Shown: positions 45,590 to 54,814 of the stretch, piece by piece
Layout: each line of letters starts with the position of its first letter
How positions within the stretch are numbered: the first letter of the stretch is position 1
Origin: Ketogulonicigenium vulgare WSH-001
GTDB taxonomy: Bacteria > Pseudomonadota > Alphaproteobacteria > Rhodobacterales > Rhodobacteraceae
Direction of reading: 5' to 3'
DNA: 64,000 nt
Assembly: GCF_000223375.1 (NCBI RefSeq)
Contig: NC_017384.1
Span: 1,368,097 to 1,432,096 of the forward strand
Program-made: the position numbers and the translations under genes
Notes under the pieces: model-generated
Told to the model about the DNA's origin: nothing
The model's input: the letters and a program-made list of their open reading frames with translations, nothing else
Databases searched by the model: none

Positions 45590-45598
45590 TCCTACCCC

Positions 45599-47218
45599 TC
45601 ACCCCCTGCGCAACAGCGCAAAGCCCCAAGCCTCCAATGTCAACCGACCCGATTGTGGCGCCACCCCTCCCAGAGTATCCGCCACATTATGCCAAGGCCC
45701 CTCGGGCAGGTCCAAAACTGCCTCGTTCGGGCCAAGGTTAAAGGCGCAAAACAGCACCTCATCGCCGACGCGGGCGAAACTTGCGACATCACCTGCGGCG
45801 CTGAGCGGGCTCATCGCGCCATGTGCCAACACCTTGTGATCCCGCCGGAAATGCAGCGCGGCGCGGTAATATTCCAGCAGGCTTTCCGATTGTCCGCTTT
45901 GGTTGCCAACCGCCAGCGCCAGATGCGGCGCAGTCACCGGCAGCCAGCTTTTGGCACTGCTGGTAAAGCCGCCAAGACCATTGCCACCGTCCCACACCAT
46001 CGGGGTGCGACTGCCATCGCGACCCTTGAATTCAGGCCAGAATTCAATGCCATAGGGATCTTGCAGATCCTCGAACTGCAGCTCGGCTTCGGGCAGGCCC
46101 AACTCCTCGCCCTGATAAAGGCAGACCGATCCGCGCAGCGACAGGATCAGCATCAGATAGGTGCGCACGCCCCGCTCGTTCAGGCCCCAGCGCGTGATAT
46201 GGCGGATCACATCATGGTTCGAATAGCTCCAGCAGGGCCAGGCGTCGGGTGCTTCGCTGGCCAGCAGCGCAAAGGCGCTTTGCAGATCATAGGCGCTGAT
46301 CCGGTTGGGTTGCAGCAATTCGAACGGATAGCACATCTGCACCTTATCCCCGCCCGATGTATAGGCCGCCATGATCTGCAGGCCCCGCTCGCTATCGCCC
46401 ACCTCGCCCACGGCGGCGGCACCATAGGGTTCCAGCACGGCCCGGAAGGCGCGCAAGAAGGCCAGATTTTCTGGCCGGCTTTTATCGAACAGATGCATCT
46501 GGTGGTTATAGGGGTTCACCTTTGGCGCGGTCAGATCATTGCGCTCGCGCGGGGGCAGCGGAGGATTGTCGCGCAGGTTCTGGTCGTGGAAATAGAAGTT
46601 GATCGTATCAAGGCGAAAGCCGTCGACACCGCGTTCCAGCCAGAATGTCGTTGCATCCAGCAGCGCCTGCTGCACATCCGAATTGTGGAAGTTCAGATCG
46701 GGCTGGCTGGTCAGGAAGTTGTGCAGGTAATACTGCTCGCGCCGACTATCCCAATGCCAGGCACTGCCGCCAAAGATCGACAGCCAGTTGGTGGGCGGCG
46801 TGCCATCGGGGCGCGGATTGGCCCAGACATACCAGTCGGCCTTTGGGTTGTGGCGATCGCGGCGGCTTTCCTTGAACCACGGATGCTGGTCCGAAGTATG
46901 CGACAGCACAAGGTCGATCATTACGCACAGGCCCAAAGCATGGGCACGCTCGACCATGGCGTCGAAATCCTGCAGCGTGCCGAACATCGGATCGACGCCG
47001 CAATAATCCGACACGTCATAGCCGAAATCCTTCATCGGCGAGGTAAAGAACGGGCTGACCCAGATCGCATCGGCGCCCAGCGCCGCAATATGGTCGAGGC
47101 GCTGGGTAATCCCCGGCAAATCACCGATCCCGTCGCCATTCGTATCCTGAAAACTACGCGGATAGATCTGATAGATCACCGCGCCGCGCCACCAATCGGA
47201 ATTTTTGGAAAGGGTCAT
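45599..47218 (-). CDS. aglA: alpha-glucosidase AglA (GH13)
   Basis: The 539-residue cytosolic enzyme has the GH13 oligosaccharide hydrolase motifs: WWRGAVIYQIYPRSFQDTNG opening, DLVLSHTSD (102-110), GFRLDTIN with nucleophile D204, the acid/base E272 in AVGEVGD, and SNHD with D336. QPDLNFHNSDVQ is the family V motif, usually QPDLN for alpha-glucosidases. It hydrolyses imported maltose, sucrose or trehalose-type glucosides. It lies between the permease AglG (eight bases upstream) and AglK. Confidence 0.95.
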   Translation of the reverse strand: MTLSKNSDWWRGAVIYQIYPRSFQDTNGDGIGDLPGITQRLDHIAALGADAIWVSPFFTSPMKDFGYDVSDYCGVDPMFGTLQDFDAMVERAHALGLCVMIDLVLSHTSDQHPWFKESRRDRHNPKADWYVWANPRPDGTPPTNWLSIFGGSAWHWDSRREQYYLHNFLTSQPDLNFHNSDVQQALLDATTFWLERGVDGFRLDTINFYFHDQNLRDNPPLPPRERNDLTAPKVNPYNHQMHLFDKSRPENLAFLRAFRAVLEPYGAAAVGEVGDSERGLQIMAAYTSGGDKVQMCYPFELLQPNRISAYDLQSAFALLASEAPDAWPCWSYSNHDVIRHITRWGLNERGVRTYLMLILSLRGSVCLYQGEELGLPEAELQFEDLQDPYGIEFWPEFKGRDGSRTPMVWDGGNGLGGFTSSAKSWLPVTAPHLALAVGNQSGQSESLLEYYRAALHFRRDHKVLAHGAMSPLSAAGDVASFARVGDEVLFCAFNLGPNEAVLDLPEGPWHNVADTLGGVAPQSGRLTLEAWGFALLRRG

Positions 47219-47226
47219 ATCTCTCT

Positions 47227-48363
47227 CTATTTAACGGAACCGGCCAGCAGCCCGCGGACAAGGAAGCGTTGCATCGAAAAGAACACCAGCAACGGGACTG
47301 CAATTGATACGAAAGCCGATGCGGACAGGATTTCCCAGTCACCCCCGCGTGAGCCCATCAAATTGACCAGATTACCGGTCAAAACTTGCTGATCATTGCC
47401 GGTGCCAAGGAAAACCAGCGCCACCAGCAGGTCATTCCATGTCCAAAGGAACTGGAAAATGGCAAAGCTGGCAAGGGCCGGAAATGACAGGGGCAACACG
47501 ATTTTAACAAAGATCTGAAACTCGCTCGCGCCATCGACGCGGGCGTTTTCGATAATGTCGCGCGGCAGGCTGACCATGTAATTGCGCAAAAGGTAAACCG
47601 CCAGCGGCAGGCCAAAGCCCGTATGCGCCAGCCAAATCCCCCAATAGCCCTTGCCGATGCCGATGGCGTTATGCAGTTGCAGCAGCGGGATCAGGGCCAG
47701 TTGCAGTGGCACCACCAGCAGTCCGACGATCACCGCCACCAGCATCGCCCGCCCCGGAAATTGCATCCATGCCAACGCATAGGCGGCAAAGGCCGCGACC
47801 AGAATGGGGATCACCGTCGCAGGGATCGACACGGTCAGCGTATTCAAAAACGCCTGCCCGATGGACTGGCCCGCAAGAGGCGAAAACAGCACGGTTCGAT
47901 AGTTATCCAGCGTGAATTCGGGCGCTGTCGCCGCGCTGGTAAACACGCGCGGCAGGCGCATGTCGGCCGTGCTATTGGGCGCGGTCAGTCGAAACGCGCC
48001 ATCCTCGGCCAGCGTCAGGGTGACGCCATCCCCGATATCTGCGGTCGCGCCGGGCGCGTAAGCCTCGGGCTCACGCGATGAGGTGCCCCAAGCGCTGATC
48101 GTTGCGGCATTGGCGAACAGACGCCCCTCAATGACGAAGGCGTCCCCCTCTTGCACCTCGTCCCCGGTGATGCGGATGGCGGGCTGTTGGGCCTCTTGCG
48201 TGGAAAAGGCCTGCCACCAGCCCGATGAGGTAATCTGATCACCCGTGCGAAAGCTAGAGACCATCAACCCCGCTGTCGGAATGATCCACAGGATCACCAG
48301 CAGCGCGACCGTGATATGCGTGACCCAGCGCAGCGCGGGCTTGCTGCCGACAATACCATCCAT
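47227..48363 (-). CDS. aglG: alpha-glucoside ABC importer permease AglG
   Basis: The 378-residue MalG-type permease has the EAA loop (DIIENARVDGASEFQIFVKIVLP) near the middle-to-end and the C-terminal RGLLAGSVK. A ~110-residue periplasmic insert between TM1 and TM2 (for example GDEVQEGDAFVIEGRL, AEDGAFRLTAPNSTADM) is characteristic of AglG proteins and absent from most MalG relatives. Its ATG overlaps the aglF stop by one base. Confidence 0.93.
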   Translation of the reverse strand: MDGIVGSKPALRWVTHITVALLVILWIIPTAGLMVSSFRTGDQITSSGWWQAFSTQEAQQPAIRITGDEVQEGDAFVIEGRLFANAATISAWGTSSREPEAYAPGATADIGDGVTLTLAEDGAFRLTAPNSTADMRLPRVFTSAATAPEFTLDNYRTVLFSPLAGQSIGQAFLNTLTVSIPATVIPILVAAFAAYALAWMQFPGRAMLVAVIVGLLVVPLQLALIPLLQLHNAIGIGKGYWGIWLAHTGFGLPLAVYLLRNYMVSLPRDIIENARVDGASEFQIFVKIVLPLSFPALASFAIFQFLWTWNDLLVALVFLGTGNDQQVLTGNLVNLMGSRGGDWEILSASAFVSIAVPLLVFFSMQRFLVRGLLAGSVK

Positions 48364-49577
48364 CAGCGCATTTCCTTGCGGGCGTTCCAGACGTTCCAGA
48401 CCAGAATGGGGGTCACCAGCGCCATGATGATCATCGCCGCCGCCGATCCCATGCCGGTGTCAAAAGCGCGGAAGAATTTGTCATACATGTAATTGGCCAA
48501 GACCTGCGTCTCCCATTGGCCATTGGTCATCGCCAGCACGATATCGAACACTTTCAGCACCAGAATGGTGATCGTCGTCCAGACAACGACAATCGTGCCG
48601 ATAATCTGCGGGGCCTTGATCTTGAAAAAGATCTGGAACGGGTTGGCGCCATCCAGCACGGCGGCCTCGATCGTATCTTCGGGCACACCGCGCAGGGCGG
48701 CGGACAGGATCACCATGGCAAAGCCGGTCTGAATCCAGACCAGCACCGCCATCAGGAAAAAGTTGTTCCAAAACGGCAATTGCAGCCATTGCTGCGGGCG
48801 GCCATAGGGCAGCGAAACCACGACCGCACCCCAGGCCCAACGCAGGGCCACCCCCGCCAGCACCAGTGCGATCACCGCTAGCACAAGCCGCAAAATCACC
48901 TGCGGGACCCGCGCGCCGCGCAACCCTCGCATCAGCAGCCAAGTACCAAATCCCAGCGCCAGCGCCATCGTCACCAGCACGATCACCGGCAGGGCCTGCA
49001 GCATCAGCACCGATCCAATGCCACCATCGAACTGCATCCAAACCGCATTCAGCAAACCGATCTGCGGCAGGCTGGCGTCGCGGGCGTCATAGATCAGCTT
49101 CCAGATGACCGAGGCCCCGACAAAGGAAATCGCCATCGGCATGAAGATGATCGACTTTGCGATACTGCCCCAACGGATGCGGTCGGTCAGCTGCGCCGCC
49201 AGCAGGCCAAACGCGGTGGCGGCGGCGGGCACCACAATCAACCACAGCATGTTATTGCGCAGGGATTCACCAAATTTCGGCTCGGAAAACATGCGGTTAT
49301 AGTTTCGCAGGCCGACAAAATTTCCTGCGCGGTCGTTCAGCGACAACCACAGCGTCGCGAATACCGGATAGGCCAGATAGACGCCGACAAAGAACAGCGC
49401 CGGAAACAGGAAGAGCCAAGGGCGGACGCGATTTGCGCGCGTGATATTGCGGCCTGCATGTGCCCCGCGCGCCGGAAAGATCACCTTGTCCAGCACCAGA
49501 TTGGCCAGCCAGAAATAGCTGACGCAGACGCCCACGCCTGCCACAATCACGATAACGGCGTTCAATGCCGGATTCAT
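48363..49577 (-). CDS. aglF: alpha-glucoside ABC importer permease AglF
   Basis: The 404-residue MalF-type permease starts MNPALNAVIVIVAGVGVCVS and has eight or so helices and the EAA loop VPEDTIEAAVLDGANPFQIF followed by FKIKAPQIIG. As in other AglF proteins a longer periplasmic loop (LLNAVWMQFDGGIGSVLMLQ region) separates the helices. It pairs with AglG. A stem-loop separates it from aglE. Confidence 0.93.
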   Translation of the reverse strand: MNPALNAVIVIVAGVGVCVSYFWLANLVLDKVIFPARGAHAGRNITRANRVRPWLFLFPALFFVGVYLAYPVFATLWLSLNDRAGNFVGLRNYNRMFSEPKFGESLRNNMLWLIVVPAAATAFGLLAAQLTDRIRWGSIAKSIIFMPMAISFVGASVIWKLIYDARDASLPQIGLLNAVWMQFDGGIGSVLMLQALPVIVLVTMALALGFGTWLLMRGLRGARVPQVILRLVLAVIALVLAGVALRWAWGAVVVSLPYGRPQQWLQLPFWNNFFLMAVLVWIQTGFAMVILSAALRGVPEDTIEAAVLDGANPFQIFFKIKAPQIIGTIVVVWTTITILVLKVFDIVLAMTNGQWETQVLANYMYDKFFRAFDTGMGSAAAMIIMALVTPILVWNVWNARKEMR

Positions 49578-49601
49578 CTTCCCCTCCGCGTCAAGACGCG
49601 A

Positions 49602-49624
49602 GGGCGGGGGACAAGGCCCCGCCC
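49602..49624 (-). promoter_or_regulatory. stem-loop between aglE and aglF
   Basis: GGGCGGGG (49602-49609) pairs with CCCCGCCC (49617-49624) around a seven-base loop, without a T-run. It is placed right after the binding-protein gene, as for mRNA-stabilising hairpins that raise binding-protein levels over permease levels. Confidence 0.6.
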
Positions 49625-49646
49625 CCTAGACCGTTATGCGGGCCGG

Positions 49647-50993
49647 TTACTGCGGCCAGCTTGCGTCAATCGCGGCCGCGACATCGGCGGCGGAACGTCC
49701 GCCCACGAAATCGACCATCCCCGTCCAAAAGCTGCCCGCGCCCACCGCGCCCGGCATCAGATCCGAGGCGTCAAAGCGGAAGGTGGTCGCATCCAGCAGG
49801 ATCTGTCCCTGTTGGCGCAGCGCGGTATTGGCATAGGTGTCGATATTCACCGTTTTCAGCGGCGTCAGGAAGCTGGACTGCGCCATCCACAGCTCATGCG
49901 CGATGGGGGTTTGCAGGAATTCGATAAAGGCGCGCCCCGCCTCGGTTTCCTGTGTCAGCATGACCAGCGTGCCTGCGCCCAGCACGGGGGTGCCAAGGTC
50001 GCGTTCGGCATAGGCAGGCATATAGAAAAAGTCCGCATCGACGCCGAGTTCAGTACCTTCGGGGAAAAACGAGGGGATAAAGCTGGCCTGATGGTGCAGA
50101 TAGCATTGCGGCGGCGAGGTAAAGAGACCGTTCGGGCTATCGCGGAAATCGGTCGAGGCGACCGAGGCAGACCCGCCCGCGACAAAGGCATCATTCTTGG
50201 CGAACCAGCCGAATTCTTCGATCGCCTCGATCACGGCGGGATCGTTGAAGGGGATCTCGTGGCTGACCCAGGCGTCATAGGTTTCAGGCGGCGCGACGCG
50301 CAGCATCAGATCCTCGACCCAGTCGGTGGCGGGCCAACCCGTCGCACCGCCCGACCCCAGACCAATACACCAGGGCGTGCCACCATCGGCAACGATCTGT
50401 TCGGTCAGCGCCTTGAGATCCTCCATCGAGGTGGGAACCTCGTAGCCGGCATCTTCAAAGTTCTCAGGCACATACCAGACCAACGATTTCACGTCGATCT
50501 TATAGGGAAAGGCATAAAGGCCGGGGGTGCCATCGGGCCCGTCATAGGTGCCAAGGCTGACCCAGCTTTCACCGGCGGCGTAATTCTCGCCCAGCCAGCT
50601 TTGCACCTCGTCGCCCAGCGGCAGCACATGACCTTGGCGGACAAGCTCGGCAATCAGGCCGGGCTGCGGCAGGATCGCGACATCGGGCGGACTGCCCGCC
50701 TGCGTATCAATCACGATCTGCTGTTCATAGTTTTCCGACGAGGAATAGCTGACATTCACCCCCGAGGCGGCGGTGAAATAGGCCAGAATGCTTTCAAACA
50801 GCACCTGATCCTCGCCGCGCCATGGGCCAAAAATCGTCAGCCCCTGCCCGTCCAGATTCACCGCCTCGTCAAAGGCGGAATAACTCTCCCAGTTGAAATC
50901 GCCTTCGCCCACGGGAAACAGCAGGTTCTGCGCCTGCGCACCACCTGCGACAAGGGCCATAACCCCCGCGCCCGACAGCAGTTTCTTCAGCAT
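49647..50993 (-). CDS. aglE: alpha-glucoside-binding protein AglE
   Basis: The 448-residue protein has a signal peptide (MLKKLLSGAGVMALVAGGAQ, cleaved after AQA) and the family 1 sugar-binding protein plan: LTIFGPWRGEDQVLFESILA, VNVSYSSSENYEQQI, GSPPDVAILPQPGL, and WCIGLGSGGATGWPATDWVE. It delivers alpha-glucosides to AglFGK in the periplasm. GGGAGGAG precedes ATG 50993. It is the first gene of the operon, opposite aglR. Confidence 0.95.
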   Translation of the reverse strand: MLKKLLSGAGVMALVAGGAQAQNLLFPVGEGDFNWESYSAFDEAVNLDGQGLTIFGPWRGEDQVLFESILAYFTAASGVNVSYSSSENYEQQIVIDTQAGSPPDVAILPQPGLIAELVRQGHVLPLGDEVQSWLGENYAAGESWVSLGTYDGPDGTPGLYAFPYKIDVKSLVWYVPENFEDAGYEVPTSMEDLKALTEQIVADGGTPWCIGLGSGGATGWPATDWVEDLMLRVAPPETYDAWVSHEIPFNDPAVIEAIEEFGWFAKNDAFVAGGSASVASTDFRDSPNGLFTSPPQCYLHHQASFIPSFFPEGTELGVDADFFYMPAYAERDLGTPVLGAGTLVMLTQETEAGRAFIEFLQTPIAHELWMAQSSFLTPLKTVNIDTYANTALRQQGQILLDATTFRFDASDLMPGAVGAGSFWTGMVDFVGGRSAADVAAAIDASWPQ

Positions 50994-51064
50994 TATAGGT
51001 CTCCTCCCATATCGCCCTCTCCGGGGGCGGCATCTGCGTTTGATCTTTAATCAAGCGGTCAAGT

Positions 51065-51076
51065 CAAAGCGCTTTG
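51065..51076. promoter_or_regulatory. LacI-type operator in the aglE-aglR gap
   Basis: CAAAGCGCTTTG is a perfect 12-base palindrome with the central CG typical of LacI/GalR operators. It lies 72 bases before aglE, next to TTGACT on the aglE strand. A second, imperfect copy, AAACCGCTTT, is at 51220-51229 before aglR. Confidence 0.75.
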
Positions 51077-51180
51077 GCTGACGTTACGTTCGCCGATCAT
51101 TTACCCTGAGTCAAATGCAAAGCGCAGATTTCAATGCCTTTCAGTTATGTCAGCACCCATTACCCAAGTCAGGTTTCGCT

Positions 51181-51229
51181 TTGACACTGGAAAAACTACG
51201 GCTAGATTGATAAAAATTGAAACCGCTTT
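51181..51229 (+). promoter_or_regulatory. aglR promoter with downstream operator-like box
   Basis: TTGACA (51181-51186), a 16-base spacer and TAGATT (51203-51208) make a sigma-70-type promoter. AAACCGCTTT (51220-51229) follows at about +5 to +15, fitting autorepression, and places the transcript start after the earlier in-frame ATG at 51147. Confidence 0.6.
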
Positions 51230-51242
51230 GAATCGCGCCACC

Positions 51243-52271
51243 ATGACTTTGAAAGAATTTTCAGCTCTTTTAGGCCTGTCGCCGACCACTGTGTCGCGCG
51301 CCCTTGGCGGCTATCCCGAGGTGCGAAAAGCCACGCGCGATCATGTCATCGCCGAGGCGAAGCGCCTGAATTATCACCCAGATGCGCGTGCATCACGCTT
51401 GGCGACAGGGCGGGCCAAGGCTGTGGGCCACGTCATTCCGCTGTCCTCCGGGCACCAGATCATGAACCCGGTTTTCGCGGATTTCATCTCGGGCGCGGGC
51501 GAGGTCTATAGCCGCCACGACCACGACATGATCCTGTCAATCGTCGATGGAGTGGACGAGGCCGCCAGCTATCGCACCTTGAAATCCAAGGGCAGCGTGG
51601 ACGGCGTCATCGTACACGGGCCGCATTTGAACGATGCGCGCATACCGCTGCTGCAAGAGCTGAACATGCCCTTTGTCGTGCATGGCCGCGCCTCGGATAT
51701 CACCACCCCCTATGCATGGGTCGATGTGAACAACCGCCGCGCCTTTGCGCGCGCCACGAATTTCCTGCTGGATTTCGGCCATCGCCGCATCGGCCTGATC
51801 AATGGGATCGAGCAAATGGACTTTGCCATGCGCCGCCGCCGCGGCGTGACCGAGGCGCTGCTGGCCCGCGGCCTTGCGCTGGACCCAGATCTGTTCTTTG
51901 CGGGAGAGATGACCGAAGGCATTGGTTATGCGGCGGCAAAAACGATGCTTTCGCTCGCCACGCCGCCCACGGCTTTTATCGCCTCTTCCATCATCCTCGG
52001 TTACGGCATCCGCCGCGCGATCGAAGAGAAGGGATTGAAAATGGGGCGCGATATTTCGGTCATCGTGCATGATGACGACCTGTCCTATCTGAAAAACGGC
52101 GATGATGTGCCGATCTTTACCGCCACACGCTCATCCGTGCGCGAGGCAGGCCGTGTGGCCGCTGCCATGCTGCTGCAGATGATCGCAGGGCCGCGTGACG
52201 CACCGCCGCCCAGCCGCCTGCTCGAGGCGGAGTTGATCATCGGCCAATCCACCTGCCCCATTCCGCGCTAA
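51243..52271 (+). CDS. aglR: LacI-family repressor AglR
   Basis: The 342-residue regulator starts MTLKEFSALLGLSPTTVSRA with the LacI helix-turn-helix and hinge (YHPDARASRLATGRA), followed by a periplasmic-binding-like ligand domain (VIPLSSGHQIMNPVFADFIS, GVIVHGPHL, RRIGLINGI, TAFIASSIILGYGIRRAIEE). It should repress aglEFGAK until alpha-glucosides are present. ATG 51243 is chosen because the promoter at 51181-51208 lies downstream of the alternative ATG 51147; no strong ribosome site precedes it. The next gene, a beta-glucosidase, follows 17 bases later and is probably co-transcribed. Confidence 0.9.
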   Translation: MTLKEFSALLGLSPTTVSRALGGYPEVRKATRDHVIAEAKRLNYHPDARASRLATGRAKAVGHVIPLSSGHQIMNPVFADFISGAGEVYSRHDHDMILSIVDGVDEAASYRTLKSKGSVDGVIVHGPHLNDARIPLLQELNMPFVVHGRASDITTPYAWVDVNNRRAFARATNFLLDFGHRRIGLINGIEQMDFAMRRRRGVTEALLARGLALDPDLFFAGEMTEGIGYAAAKTMLSLATPPTAFIASSIILGYGIRRAIEEKGLKMGRDISVIVHDDDLSYLKNGDDVPIFTATRSSVREAGRVAAAMLLQMIAGPRDAPPPSRLLEAELIIGQSTCPIPR

Positions 52272-52288
52272 GCAATAGGAGCTTTGCC

Positions 52289-53626
52289 ATGCCCATCACG
52301 CTTCAGGACTTTCCCGCAGATTTCGTCTTTGGCGCGGCGACCGCCGCCTATCAGATCGAGGGCACGGCCGCAGGCGGCGCAGGCCCCAGCCATTGGGACA
52401 CGTTTGCCGCCACCCCCGGCAATGTCATCCGTGCCGAAGATGGGGCGGTGGCCTGCGATCACTATCATCGCTGGCCCGAGGATTTGGATCTGGTGCAAGC
52501 GGCGGGGCTGAAGGCCTATCGTTTTTCCACCTCTTGGCCGCGTGTCATGCCCGATGGCGTCACCGTGAACCCCGAGGGATTGGATTTCTATGACCGGCTG
52601 GTGGACGGTATGTTGGCGCGCGGCCTTGCGCCCTATCAGACCCTGTATCATTGGGATCTGCCGTCGGCGCTGGCGGATAAGGGCGGCTGGGCCAATCGCG
52701 ATACCGCGCTGCGCTTTGCCGATTATGCGGCGGTCATCACAGATAGAATCGGCGACCGCGTCGCCAGTATCGCCACGATCAACGAGCCCTGGTGCGTCGC
52801 GTGGCTGTCGCATTTTCTGGGCATCCACGCCCCCGGCCTGCGCGATATCCGCGCAGCCGCGCGCGCCATGCACCACATCCTGCTGGCGCATGGTCTGGCG
52901 GTCCAGCGCCTGCGCGAGATGGACACCCGCGCGCCGCTTGGCATCGTGCTGAACTTTGAACATGCGACGCCCGCAACGGATAGCGCCGCAGATCGCGCCG
53001 CCGCCGCACGCCAAGACGCGATCTATAACCGCTGGTTTATCGAGGGGATCACCCGTCAGAGCTATCCCGATCTGGCGCTGGCGGGTCTTGCCCCCTATCT
53101 GCCCGACGGCTGGCAGTCCGACATGGCGATCATCGGTCAGCCCCTGGATTGGCTGGGGGTGAATTATTATACCCGCACCCTGCACCGCCACGCGTCGGAT
53201 CACGCCTGGCCCGCGACCGCAACAGTCACCGGCCCGCTGGAAAAGACCGATATGGGCTGGGAAATCTACCCCGAGGGGCTGACATATTTCCTGACGCGTC
53301 TGCATCGCGATTATGTCGGCAATCTGCCGATGTATGTCACCGAAAACGGTATGGCCGCCGCTGACCAGATGATCGCGGGCGCGGTCGATGATCCTGCCCG
53401 CACAGATTTCCTATTCGCCCACCTTGCCGCCACCCGTGACGCGATGGCTGAAGGGGCGAATGTCAAAGGGTTCTTTTACTGGTCGCTGCTGGATAATTAC
53501 GAATGGGCAGCGGGATATGAGAAACGCTTTGGGCTGGTGCATGTCGATTACCCCAGCCAAAAGCGCACGCCAAAGGCGTCATATCACGCGCTGGCCGCGA
53601 TGCTTGCCCCAGAGACCGCCAAATAG
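52289..53626 (+). CDS. bglA: beta-glucosidase (GH1)
   Basis: The 445-residue enzyme shows GH1 landmarks in order: DFVFGAATAAYQIEG (11-25), YRFSTSWPRVMPDG, YQTLYHWDLP, TINEPW with acid/base E166, and YVTENG with nucleophile E352, ending VKGFFYWSLLDNYEWAAGYE and FGLVHVDY. It hydrolyses beta-linked glucosides in the cytosol. Its AGGAG site is eight bases from the ATG and it follows aglR by 17 bases; Sinorhizobium-type agl loci usually lack this gene, so here the operon may cover both alpha- and beta-glucosides. Its 3' end overlaps the convergent HIT gene by 43 bases. Confidence 0.94.
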   Translation: MPITLQDFPADFVFGAATAAYQIEGTAAGGAGPSHWDTFAATPGNVIRAEDGAVACDHYHRWPEDLDLVQAAGLKAYRFSTSWPRVMPDGVTVNPEGLDFYDRLVDGMLARGLAPYQTLYHWDLPSALADKGGWANRDTALRFADYAAVITDRIGDRVASIATINEPWCVAWLSHFLGIHAPGLRDIRAAARAMHHILLAHGLAVQRLREMDTRAPLGIVLNFEHATPATDSAADRAAAARQDAIYNRWFIEGITRQSYPDLALAGLAPYLPDGWQSDMAIIGQPLDWLGVNYYTRTLHRHASDHAWPATATVTGPLEKTDMGWEIYPEGLTYFLTRLHRDYVGNLPMYVTENGMAAADQMIAGAVDDPARTDFLFAHLAATRDAMAEGANVKGFFYWSLLDNYEWAAGYEKRFGLVHVDYPSQKRTPKASYHALAAMLAPETAK

Positions 53627-54045
53627 TCACGCAGCCTTTGCACAATCTGCATCTGCGCGGGGTCGATGGATTTTGGCGCATCCGCCCATGAATAGCCCAT
53701 GCAGGCGGGACGCTGCCGCTTGCCGTCCGGCTCGTGCAGATAGCGGGGCATGATATGGGCGTGCAGTGCCGGCTCGGCATTGCCCCAGATCTCATAATTC
53801 ACGCGAAAGCACTCCGTGACGGCCAGCAGCGCATCGCCGATCAGCGCCATATCTTGCATGAATTGCGCACGCGCGGGCGGCGGCAAATCATTCAAACTGG
53901 GCACCACAGGATCGGACAGCAGCAGGCAATAGCCGGGCAAAGGTTGCACATCACCGATCACCACCCAGCCCGATGGCAGGCGCGTCATGACATAGGGATT
54001 TTGCCCCAGACGCGCCGCTGCGACACGTTCTTCGATCAGGTTCAT
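53584..54045 (-). CDS. HIT-family protein with incomplete triad
   Basis: The 153-residue protein has the HIT fold pattern: PSGWVVIGDVQPLPGYCLLL, LNDLPPPARAQFMQDMALIG, VNYEIWGNAEPALHAHIMPR. The HxHxH motif is H95-A-H97-I-M99, so the middle, nucleophilic His is kept but the third is Met. HIT proteins hydrolyse or transfer nucleotides. ATG 54045 has AAGGCGG five bases before it. The gene follows the racemase gene by ten bases in the same direction and converges on bglA with a 43-base overlap. Confidence 0.8.
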   Translation of the reverse strand: MNLIEERVAAARLGQNPYVMTRLPSGWVVIGDVQPLPGYCLLLSDPVVPSLNDLPPPARAQFMQDMALIGDALLAVTECFRVNYEIWGNAEPALHAHIMPRYLHEPDGKRQRPACMGYSWADAPKSIDPAQMQIVQRLRDYLAVSGASIAASA

Positions 54046-54055
54046 ATTTTCCGCC

Positions 54056-54784
54056 TTACTTTAAATCGCGCAGTGCCAGATCCACCGCCGCGTCGCAATG
54101 CAGGCGGGCGGTATTGAACATGGGGAAATCGGGAATATCGGGCTGGTCCAAGAGCAGAAAAATCTCGGTACATCCGAGGATCAGCCCTTGGGCCCCCTCA
54201 TCGGCGCGCAAGCGGTTGGCGATCGCGACATAGCGCTGGCGCGAGGCGTCGCGGATGTCGCCCTTGACCAGCTCGTCAAAGATGATGCGGTCGATCTCGT
54301 GCTGCTCGTCCGGCGTCGGGGTCACGATCTCTAGGCCAAAATTATCGCGCCAGTGGTGTTTCATATAATCCAGCCGCATGATCGGCTGGGTGCCAAACAG
54401 CGCGACGCGCTGCAGCCCTGCATCTTTGATCGCCTGCCCCGTGGGGTCGCCGATATGCAGGATCGGCACCGGCAGATCAGGGGCAATCGCCGCTAGCGGC
54501 CTGTGCAACGTGTTCGACACGCACAAGATCACATCCGCACCGCCCGCGACCAAAGCCTGCGCCTTGGTGCGCATATAGGTGGACAGGCCATCCCAATCAT
54601 CGGCGCGCACCATCGCCTCGATATTGCCGAAATTCATACCAACGATCAGCGTCTCGGCAATCTCCCAACCGCCAAGACGGGCATTCACGCCGTCGTTCAA
54701 AAAACGGTAATACTCCATCGTCGCGATGTTCGAGGAGCCTCCCAAAAGGCCGATGGTCTTTTGTGGCAAAGGGCGGGGTGTCAT
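54056..54784 (-). CDS. aspartate/glutamate racemase family protein
   Basis: The 242-residue enzyme begins TIGLLGGSSNIATMEYYRFL (the GGxG/S-x-x-T opening) and keeps both catalytic Cys: C88 in LCVSNTLH and C205 in LGCTEIFLL. It belongs to the PLP-independent amino-acid racemase group that inverts Asp, Glu or related compounds. GGAGAG precedes ATG 54784. It forms a probable two-gene unit with the HIT gene and is next to an AraC-type regulator in the same direction, which may control it. Confidence 0.88.
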   Translation of the reverse strand: MTPRPLPQKTIGLLGGSSNIATMEYYRFLNDGVNARLGGWEIAETLIVGMNFGNIEAMVRADDWDGLSTYMRTKAQALVAGGADVILCVSNTLHRPLAAIAPDLPVPILHIGDPTGQAIKDAGLQRVALFGTQPIMRLDYMKHHWRDNFGLEIVTPTPDEQHEIDRIIFDELVKGDIRDASRQRYVAIANRLRADEGAQGLILGCTEIFLLLDQPDIPDFPMFNTARLHCDAAVDLALRDLK

Positions 54785-54814
54785 CTATTCTCTCCGGCAA
54801 GTTATGCCGCAGAT

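Noticed and set aside
45278-47392. 704-codon plus-strand frame opposite aglK/aglA
   Set aside because: Antisense shadow spanning two well-supported genes.
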